NCBI GenBank assembly: GCA_017936885.1
Contig: JAGBEO010000008.1
Coordinates: 62,001 to 126,000 of the forward strand
Source of the DNA: Lachnospiraceae bacterium
Lineage (GTDB): Bacteria; Bacillota; Clostridia; Lachnospirales; Lachnospiraceae
Length of the DNA: 64,000 nucleotides
Direction of reading: 5' to 3'
Below are positions 27,252 through 34,477 of this stretch, in pieces; position 1 is the first letter of the stretch, and the number at the start of each line of letters is the position of its first letter. The notes under the pieces were generated by a model. That model was not told the DNA's origin. It searched no databases and saw only the letters and a program-made list of their open reading frames with translations. The position numbers and the translations under genes are program-made.

Positions 27252-28424
27252 ATGATTTATTTAGACAACGCAGCCACAACCAAGACTGCTCCGGAAGTAG
27301 TTGAGGCGATGCTGCCGTATTTTACGGAGTATTATGGAAATGCCAGCAGCATTTACAAATTGGGAAGTGAGAGTAAGAAAGCAACGATTCAGGCACGGGA
27401 ATCCATTGCGAAGACACTTGGTGCCGAACCGAACGAGATCTATTTTACGGCAGGCGGTTCCGAGTCTGATAACTGGGCGCTGAAAGCCACTTACGAGGCA
27501 TATCAGAATAAGGGAAAACACATCATTACTTCCAGGATTGAGCATCATGCAATCCTGCATACCTGTGAGTATTTGGAGAAACAGGGAGCAGAGATTACCT
27601 ATTTGGATGTGGATGAAGATGGCTTAGTAGATTTGGATCAGCTTAGAAAATCCATCCGTCCTGATACTATACTGATTTCCATTATGTATGCCAACAATGA
27701 GATCGGTACCATACAGCCTGTCAAGGAGATCGGTGAAATCGCGGCAGAGCATGGTATTTTATTCCATACAGATGCGGTGCAGGCATACGGACAGTTGCCT
27801 GTTAGTGTGGAAGAACTGCACATCGATATGCTTTCTGCCAGCGGACATAAGTTAAACGGCCCCAAAGGGATTGGTTTTCTCTATATTAATAAGAAGGTCA
27901 GGATTCGTTCCTTTGTGCATGGAGGGCAGCAGGAACGCGGCAGACGTGCGGGTACGGAGAACGTGCCGGGCATCGTAGGTTTGGCGGCGGCGGCAGAGCG
28001 TGCATTCCGTATTATGGAGGACAAGACCAAGAAGGAAATCGGGCTTAGAGATTATTTGATCAGCCGTATTCAGAAAGAGATTCCCTATGCAAAATTAAAC
28101 GGTCATCCGACCAAACGGCTGCCCAATAATATTAATTTCAGCTTCGAGTTTATAGAGGGAGAGTCTATGCTGATTATGCTTGATATGAAGGGCATCTGCG
28201 CGTCCAGCGGGTCAGCTTGTACTTCGGGATCTCTGGACCCGTCTCATGTCTTGCTTGCCATCGGACTGCCTCACGAGAAGGCTCACGGCTCCCTGCGTCT
28301 TACTTTAAGTGAGGAGAATACGAAGGAAGAGATGGATATCGTGGCAGATGAATTAAAGCAGATTGTGGACAGGTTGCGCGGTATGTCACCGTTGTGGGAA
28401 GATTTTGTGAAAAAGCAGAAATAG
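27252..28424 (+). CDS. Cysteine desulfurase, NifS/IscS family
   Basis: 390 residues, PLP-dependent. It starts IYLDNAATTKTAPEVVEAML. The PLP lysine is in SASGHKLNGPKG, and the persulfide loop SSGSACTSGSLDPSHVL carries the catalytic cysteine. The enzyme takes sulfur from cysteine for Fe-S cluster or thio-tRNA synthesis. No IscU, Rrf2 regulator or thiI/mnmA gene is next to it, so the acceptor is unknown. The frame is open 19 codons upstream, but AAAGGAG 11 bp before ATG 27252 and the conserved N-terminus set this start. A strong terminator follows. Confidence 0.94.
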   Translation: MIYLDNAATTKTAPEVVEAMLPYFTEYYGNASSIYKLGSESKKATIQARESIAKTLGAEPNEIYFTAGGSESDNWALKATYEAYQNKGKHIITSRIEHHAILHTCEYLEKQGAEITYLDVDEDGLVDLDQLRKSIRPDTILISIMYANNEIGTIQPVKEIGEIAAEHGILFHTDAVQAYGQLPVSVEELHIDMLSASGHKLNGPKGIGFLYINKKVRIRSFVHGGQQERGRRAGTENVPGIVGLAAAAERAFRIMEDKTKKEIGLRDYLISRIQKEIPYAKLNGHPTKRLPNNINFSFEFIEGESMLIMLDMKGICASSGSACTSGSLDPSHVLLAIGLPHEKAHGSLRLTLSEENTKEEMDIVADELKQIVDRLRGMSPLWEDFVKKQK

Positions 28425-28448
28425 GATAATAAAAATGAAAAATAAGTG

Positions 28449-28480
28449 ATGGAGTCCGAAATATGGGACTCCATTTTTTG
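28449..28480 (+). terminator. Terminator after the cysteine desulfurase
   Basis: A perfect 9-bp stem ATGGAGTCC/GGACTCCAT with an 8-nt loop and an immediate run of six T. Confidence 0.88.
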
Positions 28481-28539
28481 TATTCTGATTTTAGAACAAG
28501 GGTTCGAGAACAAGAAACCATTGGAAAGGAGATCAGAAT

Positions 28540-28641
28540 ATGAAAGGATATACAGTAGAGAGCGGATATATGGGATATGTGGATGGTGTCTATATGCTAT
28601 TTGCAAGCGAGACGGATTATGAGGACTATCTTGAGAATTAG
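28540..28641 (+). CDS. 33-residue small protein, Tyr/acid-rich
   Basis: A short gene reading MKGYTVESGYMGYVDGVYM and ending DYEDYLEN. A textbook ribosome site, AAAGGAG, lies 8 bp before the ATG, and the gene stands alone after a terminator, about 60 bp from it. The product is rich in Tyr, Gly and acidic residues, has no membrane segment and no cysteines. I recall similar small annotated proteins (MKGYTV...GYMGYV...YMLFASE...Y) in other Lachnospiraceae, but could not search. Function unknown. It looks genuine because of the ribosome site, the in-frame length and the non-random composition. Confidence 0.68.
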   Translation: MKGYTVESGYMGYVDGVYMLFASETDYEDYLEN

Positions 28642-28899
28642 GAGTTGCTTTTTGGGGTAAAATTTTAAGAAAAAGCCCATCCAATCTTGCGGATGCCGGC
28701 TGCTATACAGTAAAATAAATTGTGAAAGCTGTTAGCAAGAGCAGTTTTTGCATAGCAGACGGCAGAAACATATTTGCCAAATGCCTTGCATAGGTATATG
28801 ATATAGCATAGTGCGTAATTATTGTGCTTTATGCATTATTGCACATGGGAGTGTTGGAAGGCAGGTCGGGTTTAAACGGATCAGCAATTAAATATTTTC
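28642..28899. other. Non-coding stretch with long inverted repeat
   Basis: No convincing gene. It contains the hairpin at 28694-28764 and several shorter self-complementary stretches around 28780-28850 (TGCATA and TTATGC, TGTGC and GCACA). No U-run or promoter is clear. Confidence 0.5.
28694..28764 (+). repeat. Inverted repeat / long hairpin
   Basis: TGCCGGCTGCTAT (28694-28706) pairs with ATAGCAGACGGCA (28752-28764) at 12 of 13 positions, with a 45-nt interior that can itself fold weakly. Not followed by a U-run, so not an ordinary terminator. Confidence 0.6.
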
Positions 28900-28983
28900 A
28901 TGACAGAAGAGAAAATCGCAGAAGAAAAAATTATAAAAGAAATTATAGAAGAAATTATAGAAGAAAGAAATCATCATACGTAA
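28900..28983 (+). CDS. Possible 27-residue charged helical peptide with internal repeat
   Basis: Reads MTEEKIAEEKIIKEIIEEII and then EERNHHT. The DNA carries a tandem near-repeat of GAAATTATAGAA (28939-28967). The peptide would be an amphipathic or coiled-coil-like helix. There is no good ribosome-binding site (only GGAT about 20 bp upstream), so it may be a chance reading of a repeat. It ends 29 bp before the alpha/beta hydrolase start. Confidence 0.25.
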   Translation: MTEEKIAEEKIIKEIIEEIIEERNHHT

Positions 28984-29011
28984 ACACGTGAATGGTTGGC
29001 ATGGAGAATTC

Positions 29012-29782
29012 ATGGTTAAGAAGATAGATAATATTCCGGTAAATTATATTGATGAAGGAGAGGGAGATGCGGTGCTGCTCCTTCATGGCTGGGGCGCTAA
29101 TATCACGCTTTATCAGGGAATTATTAATACGCTGCGGCAGGCAAAGAGAGTGATTGCGCTTGACATGCCGGGATTTGGGAAGACACCTGAGCCGTCTAAG
29201 CCCTGGTGTGTGGATGATTATGTTGATTTTGTGATTCAGTTTATTTCCTCTTTGGCACTGGAGAAGTTAAGTGTCGTGGTACATTCTTTTGGCGGCAGGG
29301 TATTTTTTAAAATGAATGCCAGAGAGAATCTGCCCTTTGTGTTTGAGCGGGCAGTGCTGATTGACAGCGCAGGTATCCTGCCGAAGAAGACTTTTCGACA
29401 GAAAGTGAGTTTACGCTGTTATAAGATCGGCAGGGCTGTTATGAGCACGAAGGTGCTGCATTTCTTATATCCCGATGCAGTGGAGGATATGCGGCGTAAA
29501 CGGGGCTCTGCAGACTATAACAATGCCACACCTACTATGCGTGCTACCCTTGTAAAAGTAGTGAATGAAGATTTGGAGCCATTGATGCATTTGGTGCAAT
29601 GCCCCACTTTGCTCATATGGGGAGATCTGGATACGGCCACGCCGCTGTCTGATGCGAAACGGATGGAAGAACTGATCCCCGATGCGGGGCTGGTGGTGTG
29701 TGAAGGAGCAGGACATTTTTCTTTTGCTGAGCAGGCACCGAAGGTAAACGGAGCGCTAAGATCTTTCTTCATGATATCATAA
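29012..29782 (+). CDS. Alpha/beta hydrolase
   Basis: 256 residues with the alpha/beta hydrolase fold. The oxyanion-hole motif is LLLHGWGAN, the nucleophile Ser92 sits in VVHSFGGRV, the acid is in LIWGDLDTATP and the catalytic His in GAGHFSF. There is no signal peptide, so it acts in the cytoplasm on an unknown ester, thioester or amide. An upstream GTG (28988) is in frame, but GGAG 5 bp before ATG 29012 is the better start. It is followed after 77 bp by the MurF-like ligase and then ddl on the same strand, which hints at a role in cell-envelope metabolism (inference). Confidence 0.9.
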   Translation: MVKKIDNIPVNYIDEGEGDAVLLLHGWGANITLYQGIINTLRQAKRVIALDMPGFGKTPEPSKPWCVDDYVDFVIQFISSLALEKLSVVVHSFGGRVFFKMNARENLPFVFERAVLIDSAGILPKKTFRQKVSLRCYKIGRAVMSTKVLHFLYPDAVEDMRRKRGSADYNNATPTMRATLVKVVNEDLEPLMHLVQCPTLLIWGDLDTATPLSDAKRMEELIPDAGLVVCEGAGHFSFAEQAPKVNGALRSFFMIS

Positions 29783-29859
29783 TAGGAAAAATGCAGAGAA
29801 ATGACGGATCGGTCGGAGAGAATAACACTGGGACGGAAAGGCATAATTGGTAGAAGTTT

Positions 29860-31455
29860 ATGTATGTAGGTTGGATGATTATATGGTTTGCCACTTATCT
29901 GGTGGGAGCTGTCTGGTATGAATTATATATAGCGCATATGTTTCAGCAAAATTCCTATAAACCCAGAGAATACAGGGAATGGATGCAGGTACATTCTAAT
30001 ATAGGGAGACTGCTTGGTAAATGTCTGTATGCGGTGATATCTTTACCGCTTATATGGACCGGCAATACGGTTTGTCTGGCGGCTGCCTTTCTGATGAATT
30101 TGATGACTATATGGGTCAACAAACCCCGTAAGGCGAAGAAACCGCTGGTCTATACGCCAAGAGTCAAGAGAATGCTGATGACTACGGCTATCATCTATCT
30201 GCTTGGAATTGTGGTTTCGGTTGCGGCGGGTGTCTCTTTGGCTGTTGCGGCAGAACGGATTCTGAGAGTTGTAGGTATTGTTTTGTTGGTGCTGTTCTTA
30301 TTGACACCGTTTATGATTTTATTAGTGAATCTGATGAACAGACCGGTTGAGCAGGGGATTAACCGCCACTATATTAATGATGCGGCACGTATTTTACGTC
30401 AGATGCCGGAATTAAAGATTATCGGTGTGACGGGAAGCTATGGCAAAACCAGCGTGAAATATTTCTTAAATACGTTGTTGTCCAGCCAATACAATGTGCT
30501 GCATACGCCGGGCAACTTCAACACAACACTGGGTGTGGTAAGAACGGTCAGAGAGCAGATGAAGCCTTTTCACGAGATATTTATCTGCGAGATGGGAGCC
30601 AGAGAGGTGGGCGATATTAAGGAAATCTGTGATTTGGTACATCCTGATTACGGTATCATTACCTCTATCGGGCCGCAGCATTTGCAGAGTTTCCATTCGA
30701 TTGAGAACATCATCGGGACGAAGTTTGAATTGGCAGATGCAGTTCCGGCACAGGGAAAGGTATTCCTGAATTATGATAATGATTACATCAGAAATCATAA
30801 GATTAATAAACAGGTTGTAAGTTACGGCACAGAGGGTGCGGATGGGGAGATTGATTACCGTGCCTATGATATTACTGTTTCACCGGACGGCTCTGCTTTT
30901 AAAATGAAGGATCAAAGTGGTCAGGAGCATGTGTTTCATACGCGGCTTGTGGGGAATCATAATGTACAGAATATTGCAGGTGCGATTGCCGTGGCAAACA
31001 CACTGGGGATTTCCATGGAGAAGCTGATTTACCCGGTGAAGCAGTTGGAGAGCGTGCCGCACCGTCTGCAGCTTGTAAAGCAGGGCAGCCGTATCCTGTT
31101 GGATGACAGCTACAATTCCAATAAAAACGGATTTAAAGCAGCGCTGGATACCCTTGCGATGTTTCGGGAACTGCGTATCCTGATGACACCGGGCATGGTG
31201 GAGCTGGGTGAGAAGCAGTATGATGAAAATAAGGAAGTAGGTGTTTATGCTGCCGATAAGTGTGATTATGCCGTGTTGGTTGGCAGGGAGCAGACGAAAC
31301 CGATACAGGACGGTCTGTTGGAAGCAGGATTTTCCCAGAATAAGATGATTGTGGTGGATACTTTGCAGGAAGCCTTCCAGATGGTGAATGTGATTCCGAA
31401 TGAAAAGCAGAAAGTGGTACTGATTGAGAACGATCTGCCGGATAATTACGCATAA
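29860..31455 (+). CDS. murF: MurF-type Mur ligase with N-terminal membrane domain
   Basis: 531 residues. Residues 1-165 contain about four or five membrane segments (1-20, 54-85, 105-130, 134-158) in place of the soluble UDP-binding domain of ordinary MurF. The ATP loop is GVTGSYGKTSV at 189-199, followed by TPGNFNTTLGVV, EMGAREVGDI, and the MurF-like ligase motif DDSYNSNKNGFKAALDTL. MurF adds D-Ala-D-Ala to the muramyl tripeptide. The gene directly downstream makes D-Ala-D-Ala, which supports the assignment. The membrane N-terminus implies a membrane-localised enzyme or a lipid-linked substrate (inference). It could also be a non-MurF Mur ligase. No clear ribosome site was seen directly before ATG 29860. 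Confidence 0.8.
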   Translation: MYVGWMIIWFATYLVGAVWYELYIAHMFQQNSYKPREYREWMQVHSNIGRLLGKCLYAVISLPLIWTGNTVCLAAAFLMNLMTIWVNKPRKAKKPLVYTPRVKRMLMTTAIIYLLGIVVSVAAGVSLAVAAERILRVVGIVLLVLFLLTPFMILLVNLMNRPVEQGINRHYINDAARILRQMPELKIIGVTGSYGKTSVKYFLNTLLSSQYNVLHTPGNFNTTLGVVRTVREQMKPFHEIFICEMGAREVGDIKEICDLVHPDYGIITSIGPQHLQSFHSIENIIGTKFELADAVPAQGKVFLNYDNDYIRNHKINKQVVSYGTEGADGEIDYRAYDITVSPDGSAFKMKDQSGQEHVFHTRLVGNHNVQNIAGAIAVANTLGISMEKLIYPVKQLESVPHRLQLVKQGSRILLDDSYNSNKNGFKAALDTLAMFRELRILMTPGMVELGEKQYDENKEVGVYAADKCDYAVLVGREQTKPIQDGLLEAGFSQNKMIVVDTLQEAFQMVNVIPNEKQKVVLIENDLPDNYA

Positions 31456-31540
31456 AATGAAACGGCAGGGCGTTTCCATAGATAGAAAATAGAGAAAGGC
31501 ATATCATAGCAGTTAAACTGCCCTGATAAGGAGAAATAGT

Positions 31541-32722
31541 ATGAAAATTCGAGTAGGCGTATTTTTTGGCGGTAAAAGTGTAGAGCATGAGGTGTCGGTT
31601 ATCTCCGGTCTGCAGGCGTTTAATTCCTTTAACAGAGAGAAGTATGAGCCGGTTCCGATTTATATTACAAAGGATAATGAACTCTATACAGGAGAGGCGG
31701 TCAGCGATATTTCTAATTATAAGAACATACCGGAGCTTCTGAAGAAGAGCACCAGAATATTTCTTATGTGCGAGCAGGGGAAGGTGCAGCTTATACAGTA
31801 TCCTGTGAAGAAATTCGGTAATTCTGTGGTGGCAGAAATTGATGTGGCATTTCCGGTAGTCCATGGGGCTAATGTGGAGGATGGTTCTTTACAAGGCTTT
31901 TTACGCCATTATAATATTCCGCTGGCAGGCTGTGACGTGATGGCGTCTGCTGTGACGATGGACAAATATGTTATGAAGACAGTGCTGAAGGATAATGATA
32001 TTCCGGTACTTGACTGCGTGACGCTAAATGTAAAAGAGTATCAGCGTGATGATGCGGCAGCCTATGTCAGGATAGAGGGAAGAATAGCATATCCGGTTAT
32101 TGTCAAACCGGTTAATCTGGGTTCCAGTGTAGGAATTAAAGTTGCAAAGGACAGAGCCGGATTGACGGAAGCTTTGGAATATGCCTTTACTTTTGGCCCG
32201 AAGGTATTGGTAGAGCGGGCGATTATGAATCTGAGAGAGATTAACTGTGCTGTCTTAGGAGATTATGAGGAAGCTGCTGCGTCTGAGTGCGAGGAACCTA
32301 TTTCCAGTGATGAAATTTTAAGTTATGAAGATAAATATGTGGCAGGCAGCAAAACAGGTTCCGAGGGTATGCGTACTGCGAAAAGAGAGCTGCCCGCCAA
32401 TCTGGCACCGCAGAAGAGAGAAGAGATCCGTCAGATGGCAGTTAAGACATTCCAGGTGCTTAACTGCAGCGGTGTATCCAGAATTGATTTTATGATTGAT
32501 CAGGATACCGATCAGGTGTACGTGAATGAAATCAATCCGATTCCGGGCTCACTGGCATTTTATCTTTGGGAAGCCTTGGGCAAGCCGTATGCGGAGCTTC
32601 TGGATGACATGGTGAAGCTGGCGCTGAAGAGAGAACGCGAGGAGAAGAGTATGCTGACATCTTTTGAGAGTAATATTCTGCAGAACGCTAATCTCTCCGG
32701 TGCGAAGGGTGTTAAGAAATAA
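31541..32722 (+). CDS. ddl: D-alanine-D-alanine ligase
   Basis: 393 residues, somewhat longer than the usual 310-370. It begins RVGVFFGGKSVEHEVSVISG, the Ddl N-terminal signature. ATP-grasp motifs include YPVIVKPVNLGSSVGI, VERAI..REINCAVLG and the metal site YVNEINPIPGSLAFYLW. The omega-loop region SYEDKYV keeps the tyrosine typical of D-Ala-D-Ala rather than D-Ala-D-Lac ligases, so vancomycin-type resistance is not indicated. Ribosome site AAGGAG lies upstream. It forms a unit with the MurF-type gene 85 bp before it. Confidence 0.94.
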   Translation: MKIRVGVFFGGKSVEHEVSVISGLQAFNSFNREKYEPVPIYITKDNELYTGEAVSDISNYKNIPELLKKSTRIFLMCEQGKVQLIQYPVKKFGNSVVAEIDVAFPVVHGANVEDGSLQGFLRHYNIPLAGCDVMASAVTMDKYVMKTVLKDNDIPVLDCVTLNVKEYQRDDAAAYVRIEGRIAYPVIVKPVNLGSSVGIKVAKDRAGLTEALEYAFTFGPKVLVERAIMNLREINCAVLGDYEEAAASECEEPISSDEILSYEDKYVAGSKTGSEGMRTAKRELPANLAPQKREEIRQMAVKTFQVLNCSGVSRIDFMIDQDTDQVYVNEINPIPGSLAFYLWEALGKPYAELLDDMVKLALKREREEKSMLTSFESNILQNANLSGAKGVKK

Positions 32723-32785
32723 AAGTATAATAATAGAATATATATAAGCAACAATCATGAAGGTTGGAATTCCTTACGTTTTCTA

Positions 32786-32815
32786 TGCATATAATTTCCT
32801 TCTTTACAAATAATA
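32786..32815 (+). promoter_or_regulatory. Candidate SigG-like promoter of spoVT
   Basis: TGCATA (32786-32791), a 17-bp spacer and AATAATA (32809-32815). The -35 matches the SigG TGMATA pattern and the -10 matches CATACTA at five of seven. The B. subtilis spoVT gene is SigG-dependent, which agrees. Confidence 0.42.
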
Positions 32816-32867
32816 GTAAAAACAAAATGAGTATGTAACTACGATTTGTAGATGGAGGTTATATGAT

Positions 32868-33410
32868 ATGAAAGCAACAGGTATTGTTAGACGTATAGAT
32901 GATCTTGGACGTATTGTTATTCCCAAAGAAATCCGCAGAACCCTGCGCATCAGGGAATCAGACCCGCTGGAAATCTTCACGGACAGGGAGGGAGAGATCA
33001 TCTTAAAGAAGTATTCGCCCATCGGCGAGATGGGAACTTTCGCCAGGCAGTATGCGGAGAGTATGGCTCAGGTATCGGGGCATATTGCCATGATATCTGA
33101 CAGAGATCAGTTTATTGCAGTGGCAGGCGGCATGAAAAGTCTGCTCGGCAAGTCGATCAGCAGGGAACTGGAAGAGAAGATTAATCACAGGGAAAGTCTG
33201 GTAGCTGCCAAAGGGGACAGGAATTTTATCCAAGTCAGCAACGATGCGGATGAATTTCATCATGAAGCGATCAGTCCTATTATCTGCGAGGGAGATGTGA
33301 TCGGATCGGTAATCCTTCTGGAGACAGACCATAAGTCCAAGATGGGCGAGGTGGAACAGAAATTGATTCAATCCGCCGCCGGATTCCTGGGCAGACAGAT
33401 GGAGCAGTAG
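32868..33410 (+). CDS. spoVT: Stage V sporulation protein T, AbrB-family regulator
   Basis: 180 residues. The N-terminal swapped-hairpin AbrB domain is MKATGIVRRIDDLGRIVIPK to about residue 50, and a GAF-like ligand-binding domain covers about 55-180 (SLVAAKGDRNFIQVSNDADE, GSVILLETD). SpoVT is a tetrameric regulator that acts in the forespore under SigG, switching genes for spore maturation and germination. GGAGG lies 10 bp upstream. Monocistronic, with a strong terminator after it. Confidence 0.96.
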   Translation: MKATGIVRRIDDLGRIVIPKEIRRTLRIRESDPLEIFTDREGEIILKKYSPIGEMGTFARQYAESMAQVSGHIAMISDRDQFIAVAGGMKSLLGKSISRELEEKINHRESLVAAKGDRNFIQVSNDADEFHHEAISPIICEGDVIGSVILLETDHKSKMGEVEQKLIQSAAGFLGRQMEQ

Positions 33411-33426
33411 CAACTAATAGAAGAAC

Positions 33427-33471
33427 AAAATCCTGCGGGGTTGTATTGTAACAACCAGGCAGGATTTTCTA
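33427..33471 (+). terminator. Terminator after spoVT
   Basis: A 10-bp outer stem AAAATCCTGC/GCAGGATTTT and a 6-bp inner stem GGTTGT/ACAACC separated by a two-base internal mismatch. The A-rich and T-rich ends make it usable from both strands, so it may also serve the leftward C39-like gene. Confidence 0.85.
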
Positions 33472-33522
33472 TATATCTGTTATATGGTTATATAGAATGG
33501 AATGGTTTCTAATCAATAGAAT

Positions 33523-34164
33523 TCAAATAAAGTAATCAATCGTTGCTTCGGGTGTCAGCCTTGTTTCCTGATTAAACACGATCAGGGCTTCGCGGATTTC
33601 ATAGGGCCCCATCTCGTAGTAACCTTCGGTCAGGCGGTTTAGGCGATCCATGGAAATAAGGCGGTTTGCACGTTTGGGCTGGTCGGTTACAAAGGTGATG
33701 CCCTCGGAGAAATATTCTTCATCCAGATCGGGATCATCCAGTTCTTCGTAGTATGGATCGAAGAGATAGATATTATTACCTTCCGCACCCGTCAGCAATA
33801 CATAGTGTCCGACATCCAAAAAGAGACGCAGAACTACGGCACCGCCCTGCTGGAGCGCACCGACAATTTTACTGTTTTGGGACAGGTATACATTTTCGCC
33901 GGAAAGAAACTCACAGGCAATCGGGAAATTTTTCATCTGCCCGAACTGATTGAGCCAATTACTTAAGAACATCATGGCGGAAGCGGAGGTGCCGCGCTTG
34001 CCGACTTCACCTTCTTCGTTGTACGAATCCAGGCAGTACAGCATAATATATTTAATGATATCGGGATAAATTTCTTCCCGCTCAAATAAATAACGGATAG
34101 CATTGGTTAAGGCAACCGGACCGCAATCATATTCGCTTGACTGATAGTTAAGTATATTTTTCAT
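33523..34164 (-). CDS. C39-like cysteine peptidase family protein
   Basis: 213 residues, no signal peptide or membrane segment. The catalytic triad of a C39/papain-like fold can be placed: Cys14 in EYDCGPVAL, His120 in LDVGHYVLLTG and Asp136 in LFDPYYEE. In bacteriocin exporters such a domain cuts leader peptides after a double-glycine. Here it stands alone without an ABC transporter, so a regulatory or housekeeping proteolytic role is equally possible. Monocistronic on the minus strand, facing the spoVT terminator. AAGGAT is a weak ribosome site. Confidence 0.82.
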   Translation of the reverse strand: MKNILNYQSSEYDCGPVALTNAIRYLFEREEIYPDIIKYIMLYCLDSYNEEGEVGKRGTSASAMMFLSNWLNQFGQMKNFPIACEFLSGENVYLSQNSKIVGALQQGGAVVLRLFLDVGHYVLLTGAEGNNIYLFDPYYEELDDPDLDEEYFSEGITFVTDQPKRANRLISMDRLNRLTEGYYEMGPYEIREALIVFNQETRLTPEATIDYFI

Positions 34165-34275
34165 GGCACAATCCTTTGAATTTATCTATTTTTATGTTTC
34201 AGATTTATGTTATGGAAAAAGAATAATACAATGAATGATTCAGTCCGTATTATTTTGTAGAAAATATACATCGCA

Positions 34276-34305
34276 TTGCTTTTTTTGTCAAGATTATGCT
34301 ATACT
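34276..34305 (+). promoter_or_regulatory. Possible distal promoter of the peptide importer operon
   Basis: TTGCTT, an 18-bp spacer and TATACT preceded by TGC (extended -10). It lies 120 bp upstream of the main promoter. Confidence 0.35.
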
Positions 34306-34392
34306 AAAGCGATTATTGACCATTGATTATATGTATCATTCGGTATGGAAATAACACTATGGTAATTATTTTAGAAATAATTGGCAAAAATA

Positions 34393-34421
34393 TTGACACT
34401 AGCTTTTCTTGGAAGTATAAT
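34393..34421 (+). promoter_or_regulatory. Consensus SigA promoter of the peptide importer operon
   Basis: TTGACA (34393-34398), exactly 17 bp, TATAAT (34416-34421). A full match to the vegetative consensus, suggesting strong expression unless repressed. Confidence 0.9.
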
Positions 34422-34477
34422 TCCATACAATACCTAGCTAAATAGTAGGAATAACAGTGGTCAGGAGGAGGAAGATT

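Larger units (their letters stand above)
34165..34477. other. Intergenic region between the C39-like gene and the peptide importer
   Basis: No gene. It holds two rightward promoters for the importer (34276 and 34393) and presumably the leftward promoter of the C39-like gene, which I could not place. A small inverted repeat CCTA..TAGG (34433-34449) lies near the start of the message. Confidence 0.6.

Noticed and set aside
28939-28967. Tandem near-repeats considered as a CRISPR remnant
   Set aside because: The repeat unit is short, units are adjacent without spacers, and no cas gene is in the window.
31541-32722. Vancomycin-resistance-type ligase
   Set aside because: The omega-loop tyrosine (EDKY) of ordinary D-Ala-D-Ala ligases is present and no vanH, vanX or vanT gene is next to it.
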